This document shows, one piece after another, positions 9,880 to 21,160 of a DNA stretch of 64,000 nucleotides. Under the pieces are notes generated by a model, which saw only the letters and a list, made by a program, of their open reading frames with translations, did no database searches and was not told the DNA's origin. Source of the DNA: Rhododendron vialii (lineage: Eukaryota > Streptophyta > Magnoliopsida > Ericales > Ericaceae); NCBI RefSeq assembly GCF_030253575.1, contig NC_080559.1:6647501-6711500 (forward strand), read 5' to 3'. Position numbers and translations under genes: made by a program. Numbering within the stretch: the stretch's first letter is position 1; each line of letters begins with the position of its first letter.

Positions 9880-12597
9880 TGTCACGCCCTCGATTTTCAA
9901 CATAATTAAGTAATACATTTCAATAAAAGAGAAACCTCGCATATCATGTACGTTACCCAAATGAGTTTCCCACCTGTTTAATTTACAAACAAGTCCTTAA
10001 GTTTAGATAATTACAACTTTAGTCAAAAGAAAATTTAGTAATAATAAGTTACAAAACCACCTTTAACAAAATGAGATCTTCACAAAGATGACGAAATAAC
10101 CAGTGATGTCAGCTTCCAAAAGACTTTTACTGTCAAGCACACAATGCATGCAATCTATTGCCCGGCATTAGAACCTGAAAAGAAAGATTTGGTTGAGCTA
10201 CACTAGCCCAGTAGAGAATTCTAAGCTCAAGCTATATGTAGTTTGAATGAATCATGCACCGAGAATGAATGAGTACTGACAGATACGCCTATACCGCACA
10301 TGACTACCAACAAGCTGCGAATTATCGCCTAAGAGTCCTAGACTTCAGATCAATGTCACTATCCGTTTACTTCTTTAACTAGTTATGTTATTAAACTCAC
10401 GTCATTCCACATTTGTCTATAATCAAATCAAAATATCTTATTATTCTTTGTATGGTAGTACAATCTTTCTCGTGTCCACATTGATCTACATTAAATCCCT
10501 TTATTGCAAAACCTTTCCTTTCTTTTAATCCGGTATTTCCCATCAATCATCACTAGGGTCACCTCGGGTCTAGTTCCCTCGAGCGCAGGGTCACCCCGAG
10601 TCTTTTCCCTTAATAATAATAATTAGTTGGGGTCACCTCGGGTCTAGTTCCCTCGAGCGTAGGGTCACCCCGAGTCTTTTCCTCCAATAATATGAATCAG
10701 TTGGGTCACCTCGGGTCTAGTTCCCTCGAGCGTAGGGTCACCCCGAGTCTTTTCCCTCAATAACGACCACTTGGGTCACCTTTCACGCCTTTCATAATCG
10801 ACATCATTTCATAATCAATTTCATCATCCCTTTGACGGTTATACCACTGAATTTTAATTAATCATTACGTGACTCCACAAATATACGTGTTCATGCCTTT
10901 TCATTAATTTAGCCACTCACGTTTGACATAGCATACTAAGCCCGTACATATAATCCTACCATACTTTATCCGTTAGTTTCTACACTTGAGCCTCATAGAG
11001 AGAGTGTCAAAGGATTAAAAGGCTTGACGAGTCGAGAGGACACTAGTTATTTCATCATTTCAAACAATTCTTTCTCACATCAATTTTCACTTCAAGCATT
11101 CCAAACAATCTACCAATCTACCACGTTGATTACATCTCAAACCGTTCCTAACTGTCATCCATATCAAGACTCGGACTAATTTATTATTACACGCCTATTC
11201 CTTTAAGAACACCATAATCTCACGCGTCCTCACCGTACCTCTAAGTACATTTCCCGTACCTTCACACGCCACATATTAATCCACGACTAGACTCTACGAT
11301 GCCCGATTATCTAGTTTATATACTCGGAGTCCGTAAAAGCATGTACTAAAGGAATCTAAGAATTTTACGAGTCGAGAGAGAGAACGGATTGCAATACCAC
11401 TCATCGAATCCCTAGACATGTTCACTCTAGTCCATTGGATGCCACTCTAAGTGAGAAACGAGCAATACTCACCAAAACGCTTGGAAGAATACACGACAAA
11501 CTCATTAGAGTCGATGAGAGGCTTCGACATGTAAGTTGAAAGATATAGGAAAGCAGCTGAAAGATACTGCAGCAGCTCAAATAAGCAGGTGAAACTCCTA
11601 ATCTCCTACCGGTAGGCAAGCAAGTCCTACCGGTAGAACTTGAAAACAAAAGGGCCAACATCTGAACAAAACCGCTTGACCTACCGGTAGGTAAAAAGTT
11701 CCTACCGGTAGAAGCACTTGACCTACCGGTAGGTGAGAAGTTCCTACCGGTAGAAATTGGGAACAGAAAGGTCAACAGTTGGACGAAACAATTTTTGTAC
11801 TTGACCTACCGGTAGGTAAGGAATTCCTACCGGTAGAAATTGAATTCGTTGAGCAGCTTTTGAGCTGCTGCTGTACGTTTGAGCTGGTTACGAAGGAATT
11901 CCTCAATCGTTCTACCGGTAGGTGAAGAGTTCCTACCGGTAGGGAATCGATTTTCTGGTAAAGTAACAACGTTCTACCGGTAGAAAGGACGGGCCTACCG
12001 GTAGGAATCCAGGAAAGACAGACAATTCTTACAGAAACAACGAATTTCCAATCCAAACTTAAACACGACATTACAAGCACGATTCATGCACCAAATCACT
12101 CATAAAACATATAAAGAGAGGTAGAATTCCCTACCTCAAGTCGAGAAGCGAAACCCACGCAATTTGAGCAAGCCCTAGCTCTCCAAACTTCGAAATAAAC
12201 TGAATACTCCTCCTCCGAGCTAGACCCACGAGATTCAAGGTTGAAGTCGCGTATAGAAGCCAAAATGGAGGTGGGTTTGTATGGGTTTTGCACCAATTTG
12301 GTGGGCTTTGATGGAGAGGTCGGGAGAGAGAGATGAGAGCCGGAGAGAGACGAGAGAATTAGAGAGAGAGACAGCCGAGAGGAAAAGAATGAGAAGGGGA
12401 AAGTGTTCCCTAGAAATAATAGAGGTGGGGGGGAATAATCCCATGCCCTCACACCACACACTCACACATGCACCTCTCATCCATTTACCTTTATATCCTT
12501 CCACAAATACGTCATTCCATATATCCACACCGTTTATCTCGACAAGCCGTACAATTATATAAAAAAAAAATATAGGCCTAAAATACGGGTCTCTACA
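9880..12597 (-). repeat. 5' LTR (minus-strand orientation)
   Basis: Second copy of the 2,718-bp LTR, same length as the copy at 3976-6693. I saw no base difference in the stretches compared, and the translated open frames are identical. Any transcript of the element would start within it and run toward lower coordinates. The palindrome array is at 11606-12004. Confidence 0.93.
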
Positions 12598-12635
12598 CGC
12601 TAATCCAAAAAGAAATATCACTTTACTCTCATGTA

Positions 12636-13289
12636 GAGCATCCGTAGTAGAATAACCAAAAATTAATAATCAAAAGTTGCCACATCATCTTTTGATTATG
12701 AATTTAAGGGGTTCTAAGGTTAACAATGAAAAGGTCCACAATAGTACAGCCAAAATTGAATAACCAAAACTTGCAACATCAGTTTTTTAACTTATAAAAA
12801 TCTAAAATTGTGACATAGAAAATATTTTTTTTTAAAATAGTTTCAAACTAATAATAATCGGTTATTAGAAAAAAGAAAATAATTTTTTGAAAACTTTGAT
12901 TTAAAAAAATGTTTTCGGGAATAAGTTTTTAAAAAAAAACACTTTTTTGAATAAAAAAAATAGTTTTGGGAAAAAAAGTTTTTGCAAAAAAAAAAAAAAG
13001 TTTTTCCAAAAATTAAAAACCGTTTTTAAAAGTATTTTTCTTAGAAACATATTGAAATGAAAGAGAAAGAAGGTTTTTATGTCCTGATGGTGTACTTGGT
13101 TGAGGAAATATAGGGACAATTAAATTTGGTTATTAGCAAAAAGTTGCTAGTTTTTATTATCTAAAAGTCAAAATTTGATGAGTTACTTGGAGGTTTCTAA
13201 GTTTGGTTATTTTAATGTGAGCTCTTTTTTGAGAAAATGTTGCTAATCTTAGAAAACTTTTGGTTTTGATTATACCACTATGAATGCTC
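12636..13289. mobile_element. Tourist-like (PIF/Harbinger) MITE, long type copy 1
   Basis: The termini are gagcatccgtagtag on the left and atgaatgctc on the right. The inner inverted sequences (ataaccaaaa; cttttggttttgatta) match the element at 44400-45032. It is about 654 bp and the middle is very A/T-homopolymer rich. The flanking trinucleotides (gta and taa) no longer match, so the target duplication is degraded. Confidence 0.6.
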
Positions 13290-14050
13290 TAAGCATTTGA
13301 AATAAGAGCCGTAGAAGTTAGTTCATCGTACGAATGCAATTTTGTTTACCCTCCTCAAAAAAGGGTGAACATTATCCTCTCTCTTATTAGTCAAAATAGT
13401 ACAGGTTTTACCTTTGCAATTAATACATTTTTTGGTAAACATAACATCACTTTATGATGAAATCCTAAAATTAAGGTAATGTTCATACTCTTAAGTAAAA
13501 TGCGAACAAAATTAGTAAATTCTTGCTATAGAGTGATAGCAACAAAAGGCAGAGAAAAGAAGTCTATATATATCTTGAAACCACATCTTTCTTGAAAATA
13601 TCTACATTATCCAGTCAAATACTACGAACAATATTTGTTTGGATCCTCGCTGGATGATTGCCATTTGCCCATATCGTACCGAATTATGACAAGAATCAAC
13701 AGATCATTACCAAATAATATCACGAATCAACCACTTGGTTCCATCATTTGACAATAACGACACACCAGAAAACAAGAATTTTTTAGGCGTCGGTAGGGCA
13801 TAGTACACGTTGTATCCCATGCATAATTCGAACCGTCTAAACGTATTTTGGACGGTCTGAATTTTAGAGAGTAAAAACGCGGGAGGGGGGGAAGAGATAG
13901 AGAATAATTCTAGGCCGTTGGATCATTGATTGACGGCCCATATTGCCGATGAGTACCACCACGTGGTACCCGCTATAGGCAACCAATAACTATAAAACAA
14001 AAGTTAAAACCCTGAAAAGAATCACCGTATGAAACAAAAATTAAAATATA
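13290..14050. other. Upstream region of dehydrin unit 1
   Basis: No gene. The words agagtgatagcaacaaaa, ggatcctcgctgga and catatcgtacc recur upstream of copy 2 (26950-27110) and copy 3 (31050-31350). This is therefore the distal promoter side of the tandemly duplicated unit. Confidence 0.7.
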
Positions 14051-14286
14051 CTCCTTTCGTCTCAATTTAATAGTCTCTCCTTATAATCTAACCGGATAAA
14101 AAATTAATCATATTTTTAAATTGGTAATGAATTTTACATTTAATAAGGATCTTGTTTGATTGATCTCGATTAATTCTATAATACAATATTTTTAAAATCA
14201 CACACAACATTTTAAATTACGAAATATAATCAATTGAAAAATATCAAAAACTCCCAAAATAAATAATTAAACTGGAACGGAGGGAG
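14051..14286. mobile_element. Stowaway-type MITE, older family
   Basis: The 236-bp element begins ctcctttcgtctc after TA (14049-14050) and ends ggaacggagggag before tg (14287-14288), so one TA has mutated. It belongs to the same family as the outer MITE at 2496-3012. It lies about 0.6 kb upstream of the dehydrin ATG. Confidence 0.75.
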
Positions 14287-14680
14287 TGCTTCAACGAAAA
14301 TTAATTTAGTATAGTCTAAACTTACTTATCAGTTGACAAAAGTAAGGAGAAAGGAAACATAAGGGGTTGATCGTATGATTTTGGCTAGAGACTTGAGGAT
14401 TTCCTCTTTTCCTTGCCATGTTGCCAATAATTCTTGGGGTTAATTCATTCTATGCACAAACATGTGAAACAGTTATAGAAAAAGATTGTACGGATTATTT
14501 TGAAGTGAGCGCAAAGCTAACACGAGGCACAATTATGACAAAAATATTTATAATACTACGTAAAAGGAAAGGAAGAGGTGGATAAAAATATTTATAATAT
14601 ATTAATAATACTAAAAGGCAAGGAGGAGGTGGAGGGGGATTGCGTTTGGCATTGTGATGTTGACGTTTCGAATCTTTCAA

Positions 14681-14812
14681 CACGCCGCGTACACGTACCC
14701 AGGGTATTTTACAAACTTTCAGGTTTCCCCCGCTCCCTCCGCGGATAACGTCGTCTTTAATACTCTTTCTCTGCTAGCTACTCATAATCCTCCATTTTTA
14801 GCGCCTATAAAA
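14681..14812 (+). promoter_or_regulatory. Promoter of dehydrin copy 1 (ABRE-like module and TATA box)
   Basis: A GC-rich module cacgccgcgtacacgtac (14681-14698) is conserved in front of all three dehydrin copies. It combines CGCG and ACGT cores as in ABA-responsive elements. The TATA box lies in gcgcctataaaatcaaaccc (TATAAAA at about 14806-14812), also shared by the paralogues. Here the site tta-gcgcc at 14798 is empty, whereas copy 2 has a MITE inserted there. Confidence 0.65.
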
Positions 14813-14909
14813 TCAAACCCTCGGACATTCTCCTCTTCACATCCAATACCCAGTTCACGATACACTTTTACAGACAGAGAGAGAAAAAAAAGAAGAGAGA
14901 GAAGAAAGA

Positions 14910-16019
14910 ATGGCAGGAATCATGAACAAGATAGGCGAAACCCTCAACATGGGAGGTAAAAAGGAAGGCGACCAGAACAAGCCGGAGCAGCAGTACGGGG
15001 GGCAGCACAAGACGGAGCAGTACCAGGGCGGCGAGGGGCAGCGCAAAGAAGGAGGGGGGATAATGGACAAGGTGAAGGACAAAGTCCACGGCGGTGGCGA
15101 ACAGCAGCAGTACGGGCAGCAACAGCAGTGTGGGGGCCAGCACCAGACGGGGCACTACCAGGGCGGCGGCGAGGGGCAGCGCAAGGAAGGAGTGGGGATA
15201 ATAGACAAGGTTAAGAACCAGGTCTACGGCGGTGGTGAACAGCAGCAGTACGGGCAGCAGCAGCATGGGGGGCAGCACCAAACGGAGCTGTACCAGGGCG
15301 GCGGCGAGGGGCAGCGCAGGGAAGGAAGGGGGATAATGGACACGGTGAAGGAAAAGGTCCACGGCGGTGGCGAACAACAGCAATACGGGCAACAGCACCA
15401 GACAGGGCAGTACCAGGGCGTCGGCGAGGGGCAGCGCAAGGAAGGAGGGGGGATAATGGACACGGTGAAGGACAAGGTCTACGGCGGTGGCGAACAACAG
15501 CAGTACGGGCAGCAGCACCAGACGGGGCACTACCAGGGCGGTGGTGAGGGGCAGCACAAAGAAGGAGGGGGGATAATGGACAAGGTGAGGGACAAGGTCC
15601 ACGGCGGTGGCGAACAACAGCAGTACGGGCAGCAGCACCAGACGGGGAACTACCAGGGCGGTGGTGAGGGGCAGCACAAAGAAGGAGGGGGGATAATGGA
15701 CAAGGTGAAGGACAAGGTCCACGGTGGTGGCGAACAACAGCAGTATGGGCAGCAGCAGCAGTACGGGCAACAGCACCAGACGGGGCAGTACCAGGGCGTT
15801 GGCGAGGGGCAGCGCAAGGAAGGAGGGGGGATCATGGACAAGGTGAAGGACAAGATCCACGGCGGTGGCGAACAACAGCAGTGCGGGCAACAGCACCAGA
15901 CGGGGCAGTACCAGGGCATCGGCGAGGGGCAGCGCAAAGAAGGAGGGGGGATCATGGACAAGGTGAAGGACAAGATCCACGGTGGTGGTACTCAGGATCA
16001 CAAGAACAGGGGGGATTAG
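14910..16019 (+). CDS. KS-type dehydrin with eight K-segments, lacking the S-segment
   Basis: 369-aa, very hydrophilic Gly/Gln/Lys-rich protein. It opens with MAGIMNKIGETLNMGG, the start expected of KS-type dehydrins (Arabidopsis HIRD11 family; small cytosolic/nuclear, metal- and membrane-binding stress proteins). A roughly 40-residue unit is repeated eight times, each ending in a K-segment variant around EGGGIMDKVKDKVHGGG (first at residues 46-63, last ending near 360). Family members normally have one K-segment and a tail of lysine cluster plus serine run; here the tail is gone and the protein stops after TQDHKNRGD. Comparison with copy 2 shows a net in-frame loss of 22 codons with a 2-bp GA microhomology at the junction. 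Start chosen at the ATG shared by all three copies. Repeats 2-4 carry more substitutions than 5-8, suggesting later expansion at the 3' side. A full-length minus-strand frame here is only a shadow. Confidence 0.9.
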   Translation: MAGIMNKIGETLNMGGKKEGDQNKPEQQYGGQHKTEQYQGGEGQRKEGGGIMDKVKDKVHGGGEQQQYGQQQQCGGQHQTGHYQGGGEGQRKEGVGIIDKVKNQVYGGGEQQQYGQQQHGGQHQTELYQGGGEGQRREGRGIMDTVKEKVHGGGEQQQYGQQHQTGQYQGVGEGQRKEGGGIMDTVKDKVYGGGEQQQYGQQHQTGHYQGGGEGQHKEGGGIMDKVRDKVHGGGEQQQYGQQHQTGNYQGGGEGQHKEGGGIMDKVKDKVHGGGEQQQYGQQQQYGQQHQTGQYQGVGEGQRKEGGGIMDKVKDKIHGGGEQQQCGQQHQTGQYQGIGEGQRKEGGGIMDKVKDKIHGGGTQDHKNRGD

Positions 16020-16069
16020 ATCGCCCAGTCCTTATCTTCTTTTCCACCTCAATGTACGCTTTTGTTTAG

Positions 16070-16441
16070 GTAATTAACCATACTATAGACCTGTATATGT
16101 ATGTATGTTTATGTACACACAATTGATCGATGGCGAACACAGGCAAGGGGATCCTAAAGGATGGGTCGGCCAACCCGGTCGTACAATTCAGCAATGGACG
16201 GCTCGACTCCAATAGGAAGTTTGATTAAATACAAGTAATTGGCATTAAAATGGACAGCCGGAACGGATGTCCTACAGCCCCTATAGTGCGGGCTACACTA
16301 CAGAATTTCTAAATTCTGAAAAAACTAGTGCAACGAAAGAGAATATTTATAGTTGTGCAGGGAATATTTTAGAATGCATGAAAATAAATTAATCATGTGA
16401 CACAAGCATTTGATCACAAAGTACAAATGTTGTTAAAAATC

Positions 16442-16479
<38 letters not shown>

Positions 16480-16506
16480 ATTTTTTTTGTTCCTCCTACT
16501 TTGCAG
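16070..16506 (+). other. Probable 3'UTR intron of dehydrin copy 1
   Basis: After the stop codon, tttag/gtaattaacc (donor at 16070) and tttgcag/gtgtgg (acceptor ending 16506) bound a 437-bp stretch with a long CT run (16446-16475) and pyrimidine-rich tract before the acceptor. Sequence on both sides is conserved in copy 2 (28896-29456). RNA data would be needed to confirm splicing. Confidence 0.5.
16446..16475. repeat. CT microsatellite
   Basis: An uninterrupted CT run upstream of the putative 3'UTR intron acceptor. Shorter versions occur at the same place in copies 2 (about 29406-29428) and 3 (about 32944-32952, mostly replaced by T). Confidence 0.9.
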
Positions 16507-17158
16507 GTGTGGACGGAGTCTGGAGGGAGCAAGAAATAAAATCCTTATAAGTGTGGGAAAAGAAATAAAGAGTGTTTTTTCTTCTTCAGTATATCTATGA
16601 TGTATTAGTAGTAGAGCTTTATGAGATGTTATTTGGGTGGGAGTTCAATATAATGTCTCTTCGTATGCTTGAGTTAAAAATAAATAAAAATAAATGTTGC
16701 TGAAATATTGCTTCTTCCATGTGCTTAAATAAAGGTTGCAATAGTTCCATGCAAGATCGATCTCCGAAATTGGACTCCATGAATATTTTCCGAATTTATC
16801 ATGGGATTTGGTTGTTATTAATTAGTTTGGATCGATGTTTGAACATGAACGTCTCCATTTTGAATCCTGGAACAATATTACCTCCATTCCGAAAAGAGTC
16901 CGAGGACTTCAAAAAATGCATTTTTGTGTTTCTGCTTCTTTGGGAACTGATTTGTTCTTCTTCTTAATTAGTTTAGTTTTAGGGGTTAGGCTGATGTGGA
17001 AAGGAAAATTGCAGCAGCTAGCTTTGTTCGATATATTGGGGCTCTTTTGTCTCTGTTTCGGGCTCTCATTTCCAGCTGCATTGAAGAGTTATGTTCATCT
17101 ATTTTGGTGGGGTCTTTCCTCTCTCTTTGAATCGGAGTTTGTTGGATACACCAAAGGT
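16507..17158. other. 3' flank of dehydrin unit 1
   Basis: No separate gene. The sequence gatgttatttgggtgggagttcaatataatgtctctt and the later tttgaatcctggaaca blocks recur downstream of copies 2 and 3, marking the downstream part of the duplicated unit. AAATAAA-like poly(A) signals occur near 16679-16691. Confidence 0.6.
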
Positions 17159-18540
17159 CATGTTTGATAAGTGAGTTAGGGGTTGGGATAAGATTTTTAA
17201 TCCTGTGATCCCTTTAACTCTTTGTTTGATTGCACAATAATGGTTGAGATTAGTAATACCATGGGATTACCAATCCTCCCAATTCATGGGATTATCAATA
17301 CCACCTCCCACTAAGTATTACTAGTATTATCCCAAGCTCTGTGATACAAAATGACCTCTTTGCCCATGTTATTTTCTATTAATACCAGTAGTATCCCTTT
17401 ATTGCTTACCCACTTGTACACAAAAGGATTTATCGTACTTAAAAACACCCAAACCCAGTTATGTATGTATGTGATAAATAAAAAAAGGATGTTCCAAGCC
17501 TTCCATGACCTGAGGACCAGAGTCCATTGGCTTTTGCCTTTTGTAATGCAACATACAGTATTTGGCAAATACTTTTATCCAAATAAAAAAATTACTTTTA
17601 CCTAAATATTTTTCAAAATATCTAAGAAAAAATCCAAAAGCCGATTTTTTAGACTTTATCTTTGATATTTCCAAAAATATTTTCACAAAAGTCATACTCC
17701 CTCCGTCCCTTTTTAAACGTCCTATTTCGTAACTTCAACTTATTAAAAAAAATATCATCATTATACATTTCACATCAATTTTTTCCTCCACTTTTCCTAC
17801 TTACCCCTCATCATTACACTTTTTACTCACTAACTTTTCAAAATGGAATCTACTTTTAGGGACAAAATAGACAATGTACCAACTTTACCCACTAACTTTA
17901 TCAAATGGACACTTATTAAGGGACAGCCCAAAATGAAATACTGGACTATAATAAAGGGACGGAGGGAGTAATTTTTTACTTTTTTCGTTTTGACGAGACG
18001 AATCAATAATCCCCACAAGTTAGACGCAAAATTAACAAACGCGAAAAAACTATGCATGAATAATTATGAGGGAGATGAGAAGATGGAACTCATGCATTCA
18101 TTTGTAGCCTTAAAGCATCTCGCGGCCTCTATAAATTATGCAGGTGCCTTTTTTATTGTAAAATTAAAAAAAAATCAACTAAATGAAACGATCAATGATA
18201 CAGGGATGGTTGTCCAAATAAGAATCTGGAAATTGATTAGATGAAAAAAAATGCAAATTGTCCGAAAATGATTGAAAAATGCAATCTGTTAATGGGACTT
18301 CCTTGCAATTTAGTAGACGAGGTTTTTCACCCATGGGTATGATTGGAAAATGCAATTTGTTATCCTATCCCTTGGTATTCTAATCAAACAAGGAATTGGG
18401 ATTGGTAATCACAATCCCATGATTAATTCTTACACAACCAAACACCCTCCTGGGATTACACTTGGGATTACTAATCTCATCTTCTTACCAATCTCATCTC
18501 CTTACTAATCCTATTTAATCCAACACACTTATCAAACGTG
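17159..18540. mobile_element. DNA transposon with long terminal inverted repeats
   Basis: The left end catgtttgataagtg and right end cacttatcaaacgtg are inverted. Similarity continues inward through the gggattaccaatc and ggattggtaatc type words for about 200 bp. The length is about 1.38 kb and no transposase is recognisable, so it is non-autonomous. The target duplication is unclear (ggt versus gct). A Stowaway MITE is nested at 17697-17968. Confidence 0.6.
17697..17968. mobile_element. Stowaway-type MITE, copy 3 (nested)
   Basis: The 272-bp element starts ctccctccgtccc and ends gggacggagggag, with TA at 17695-17696 and 17969-17970. It is in the same orientation and family as 1608-1880. It sits inside the larger transposon at 17159-18540. 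Confidence 0.9.
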
Positions 18541-18865
18541 GCTTTCATAAGATCCTTGAATCACTTGCAAGCCCATTTGTAAACTTTGTTGATAGTGGAA
18601 TCGGATTTTGGTCTCTTGGATGTACCTCTAATTTGAGAGAAATCACAAAAAAAAATCGCCTGTTTCTCATTTTGCTTGAAAAATTTTAAAAAAAAAAGTG
18701 AATAAAATTCAGTGAAAATTTACAAACCTGAAAAATTAGCCATCTTTGCTTTGCATTTTGACTTTTGGATTCTTTTTTTACTAGTTTTTACAAAAATATA
18801 ATGAATATTTTTTGTAAAATCCTTTACTTTTAAATATTGAGATGCACTAGATATAAACCAAACCG
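18541..18865. other. AT-rich intergenic stretch
   Basis: I see no gene or recognisable element between the DNA transposon and the LINE fragment. Confidence 0.5.
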
Positions 18866-19245
18866 AGCCTTATGTCCCAATCACTTGGGGTCCGCTACAT
18901 GAATCATTTTTCTCCGTTGAGCTCTATTAAGGGTTACACATTCACACAAACTCATTATACTCATATTTTTTGCACCATAACATCTAATGTCAATTTAGAT
19001 CTACCCCTCCCCGTAAAATTTCTACTCAAAACTATCTTATCTACTCTCTTAACTACTGCATCTTCTGGTCTACGGTAGACATACCCAAACCACCGTAGCC
19101 TATTTTCCCTCAACTTCTCCTCTATAGGTGCTATACCTATCATCTCATGAACCGTTTCATTTCTAACATGTCTCGTCTAGTCTTACTACATATCCACCTC
19201 AACATTCTCATTTTCGTTACACTCGTCTTGCTCACCTGTTGTTTT
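18866..19245 (-). mobile_element. 5'-truncated RTE-type LINE (3' end only)
   Basis: On the minus strand the frame at 19143-18961 reads APIEEKLRENRLRWFGYVYR, the conserved C-terminal end of plant RTE-clade LINE ORFs. It is followed by the RTE 3'UTR phrase (plus strand ccttatgtcccaatcacttg). RT and endonuclease are absent, as is usual for truncated LINE copies. Confidence 0.85.
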
Positions 19246-19939
19246 TTAATAGGCTAACATTTTGTCTCTTAAAGTGTCGCTGATCTGATGACAGTTCAAA
19301 TAAAAATATACTCAACAGTAAATGATAATAAATTTACAAAATTTCAAAATGATGTTGTAACGCCCCGAATTTTGGGTACGTTAAGAAGACAATTTATTGA
19401 TAAAATCTGTAACGTCCTGAATTTTGGGTACGTTAAAAGGACATTTTATTCATAAAATCAAATGGAGTTTGGCTCGTTATTACAACAAAACTCTCTCAAG
19501 AGTTCAATATTTACATAAACGGAGGGGGATTCTAGGGTTCCTAACTACAGCTCATCAGCTTCTCCATTCTTGCCAGCTCCTCAGCTCCAAAGCCTCCACA
19601 GTGATTTGCTTACCCTGATCATCTACAAAATCTGACACATTATACCAGCGTCGCCACCGATATAATATGTCAGGGTCACCAAAAGGCAACACCGTGAGCT
19701 ACAAAGCTCAGCAGGATAAACTCATACCCGCTAACCCATGACTTAAACAACAGGAAATAATAACACATCGATTTCCACATGATACATATATACGCAGTTA
19801 ATCATTGACACATCCACATTCATTAATCATCTATCGTTGGTGTCCAAGATTTCAGAGTTTTCTCCTACGCAACTCCTCGTAGACCGTGTCAACATTTTTA
19901 CTTACAAAACAATCTTTAAAAAATCATTTGTTTAACTCA

Positions 19940-21160
19940 CACAATATTGCATTGGCTCCGTACCGCGGATAACCAAGCTACACACCCAATCTTTTTAAAA
20001 TCGTTTGCATTGGCTCCGTACCGCGGATAACCAAGCTACACGCCCAACCTTGGTTCCGCCGCGCCGGGTTCCCAAGTATCCTCACAATGGTTCCGCCGCG
20101 CCGGGTTCCCATTGGCACACGAAAATATTTGCATTGGCTCCGTACCGCGGATAACCAAGCTACACACCCAACCTCACAATGGTTCCGTTTTTTCCCGGAT
20201 CCCATTGGAACACACACAAAACACACTCCACACAATGGGCTACCACGTCCGGCCACATTGCGGTTTTCAAAATTTGTTTTTAACACACCCAACCTCGGTT
20301 CCGCCGCGCCGGTCTCCCGAGTATCCTCACAATGGTTCCGCCGCGCCGGGTTCCCATTGGCACACAATTGCATTGGCTCCTCTCCGCGGATAACCAAGCC
20401 ATACCTCACCATGGTTCCGCCGGTCCGGGTTCCCATGGGAACGCACACAACCTCACAATGGTTCCGCTATTCCGGATCTCCATTGGAACACACACAACCT
20501 CACAATGGTTCCGCTTTTCCCGGATTCCCATTGGAACACACACAACCTCACAATGGTTCCGCTTTTCCCGGATTCCCATTGGAACACACACAAAACACAC
20601 ACCACACAATGGGCTACCACGTCCGGCCACATTGCGGTTTTCAAAATTTGTTTTTAACACACCCAACCTCGGTTCCGCCGCGCCGGTCTCCCGAGTATCC
20701 TCACAATGGTTCCGCCGCGCCGGGTTCCCATTGGCACACAATTGCATTGGCTCCTCTCCGCGGATAACCAAGCCATACCTCACCATGGTTCCGCCGGTCC
20801 GGGTTCCCATGGGAACGCACACAACCCACAATGGTTCCGCTATTGCGGATCTCCATTGGAACACACACAACCTCACAATGGTTCCGCTTTTCCCGGATTC
20901 CCATTGGAACACACACAACCTCACAATGGTTCCGCTTTTCCCGGATTCCCATTGGAACACACACAAAACACACACCACACAATGGGCTACCATGTCCGGC
21001 CACATTGTGGTTTTCACAATCCACGCAATGGGCTACCAAGTCCGGCCACATTACGAGTTTTCATACACACAACGGGCTACCAAGTCCGGCCACGTTGCGG
21101 TTTTCAAAATCCACACGATGGGCTACCATGTCCGGCCACATCGCGGTTTCCAAAACATTT
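19940..21160. repeat. Higher-order tandem repeat inside the solo LTR
   Basis: Subunits of about 47 bp (cacaatggttccg...cccattggaacaca) and longer segments (gggctaccacgtccggccac) form higher-order units. The word cacaatgggctacca starts near 20231, 20605 and 20978, that is, at periods of 374 and 373 bp. The units are GC-rich compared with their surroundings. Confidence 0.85.

Larger units (their letters stand above)
3976..12597 (-). mobile_element. Intact non-autonomous Ty3-like LTR retrotransposon (TR-GAG/LARD type)
   Basis: Two LTRs of 2,718 bp each (3976-6693 and 9880-12597) start tgtcacgccc and end gtctctaca on the plus strand. The 5-bp target duplication cgcta is at 3971-3975 and 12598-12602. 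Read on the minus strand, the order is 5' LTR (12597-9880), initiator-Met-type primer site, short zinc-knuckle gag frame (9612-9073), purine-rich PPT and 3' LTR. The internal region is only 3,186 bp and I see no protease, RT, RNase H or integrase, so the element must be mobilised in trans. The word ttcgtcctcgaaatt beside the PPT is typical of the 3' end of plant Ty3 pol genes, suggesting derivation from a chromovirus-like parent. I saw no difference between the LTRs, so the insertion is very recent. Confidence 0.93.

Noticed and set aside
14868..16001. A 377-codon minus-strand open frame rich in Leu/Val/Ala opposite dehydrin copy 1 (and a 176-codon one opposite copy 2).
   Set aside because: It is the antisense of a GC-rich repeat with biased codons; the plus-strand protein has a clear family, promoter and paralogues.
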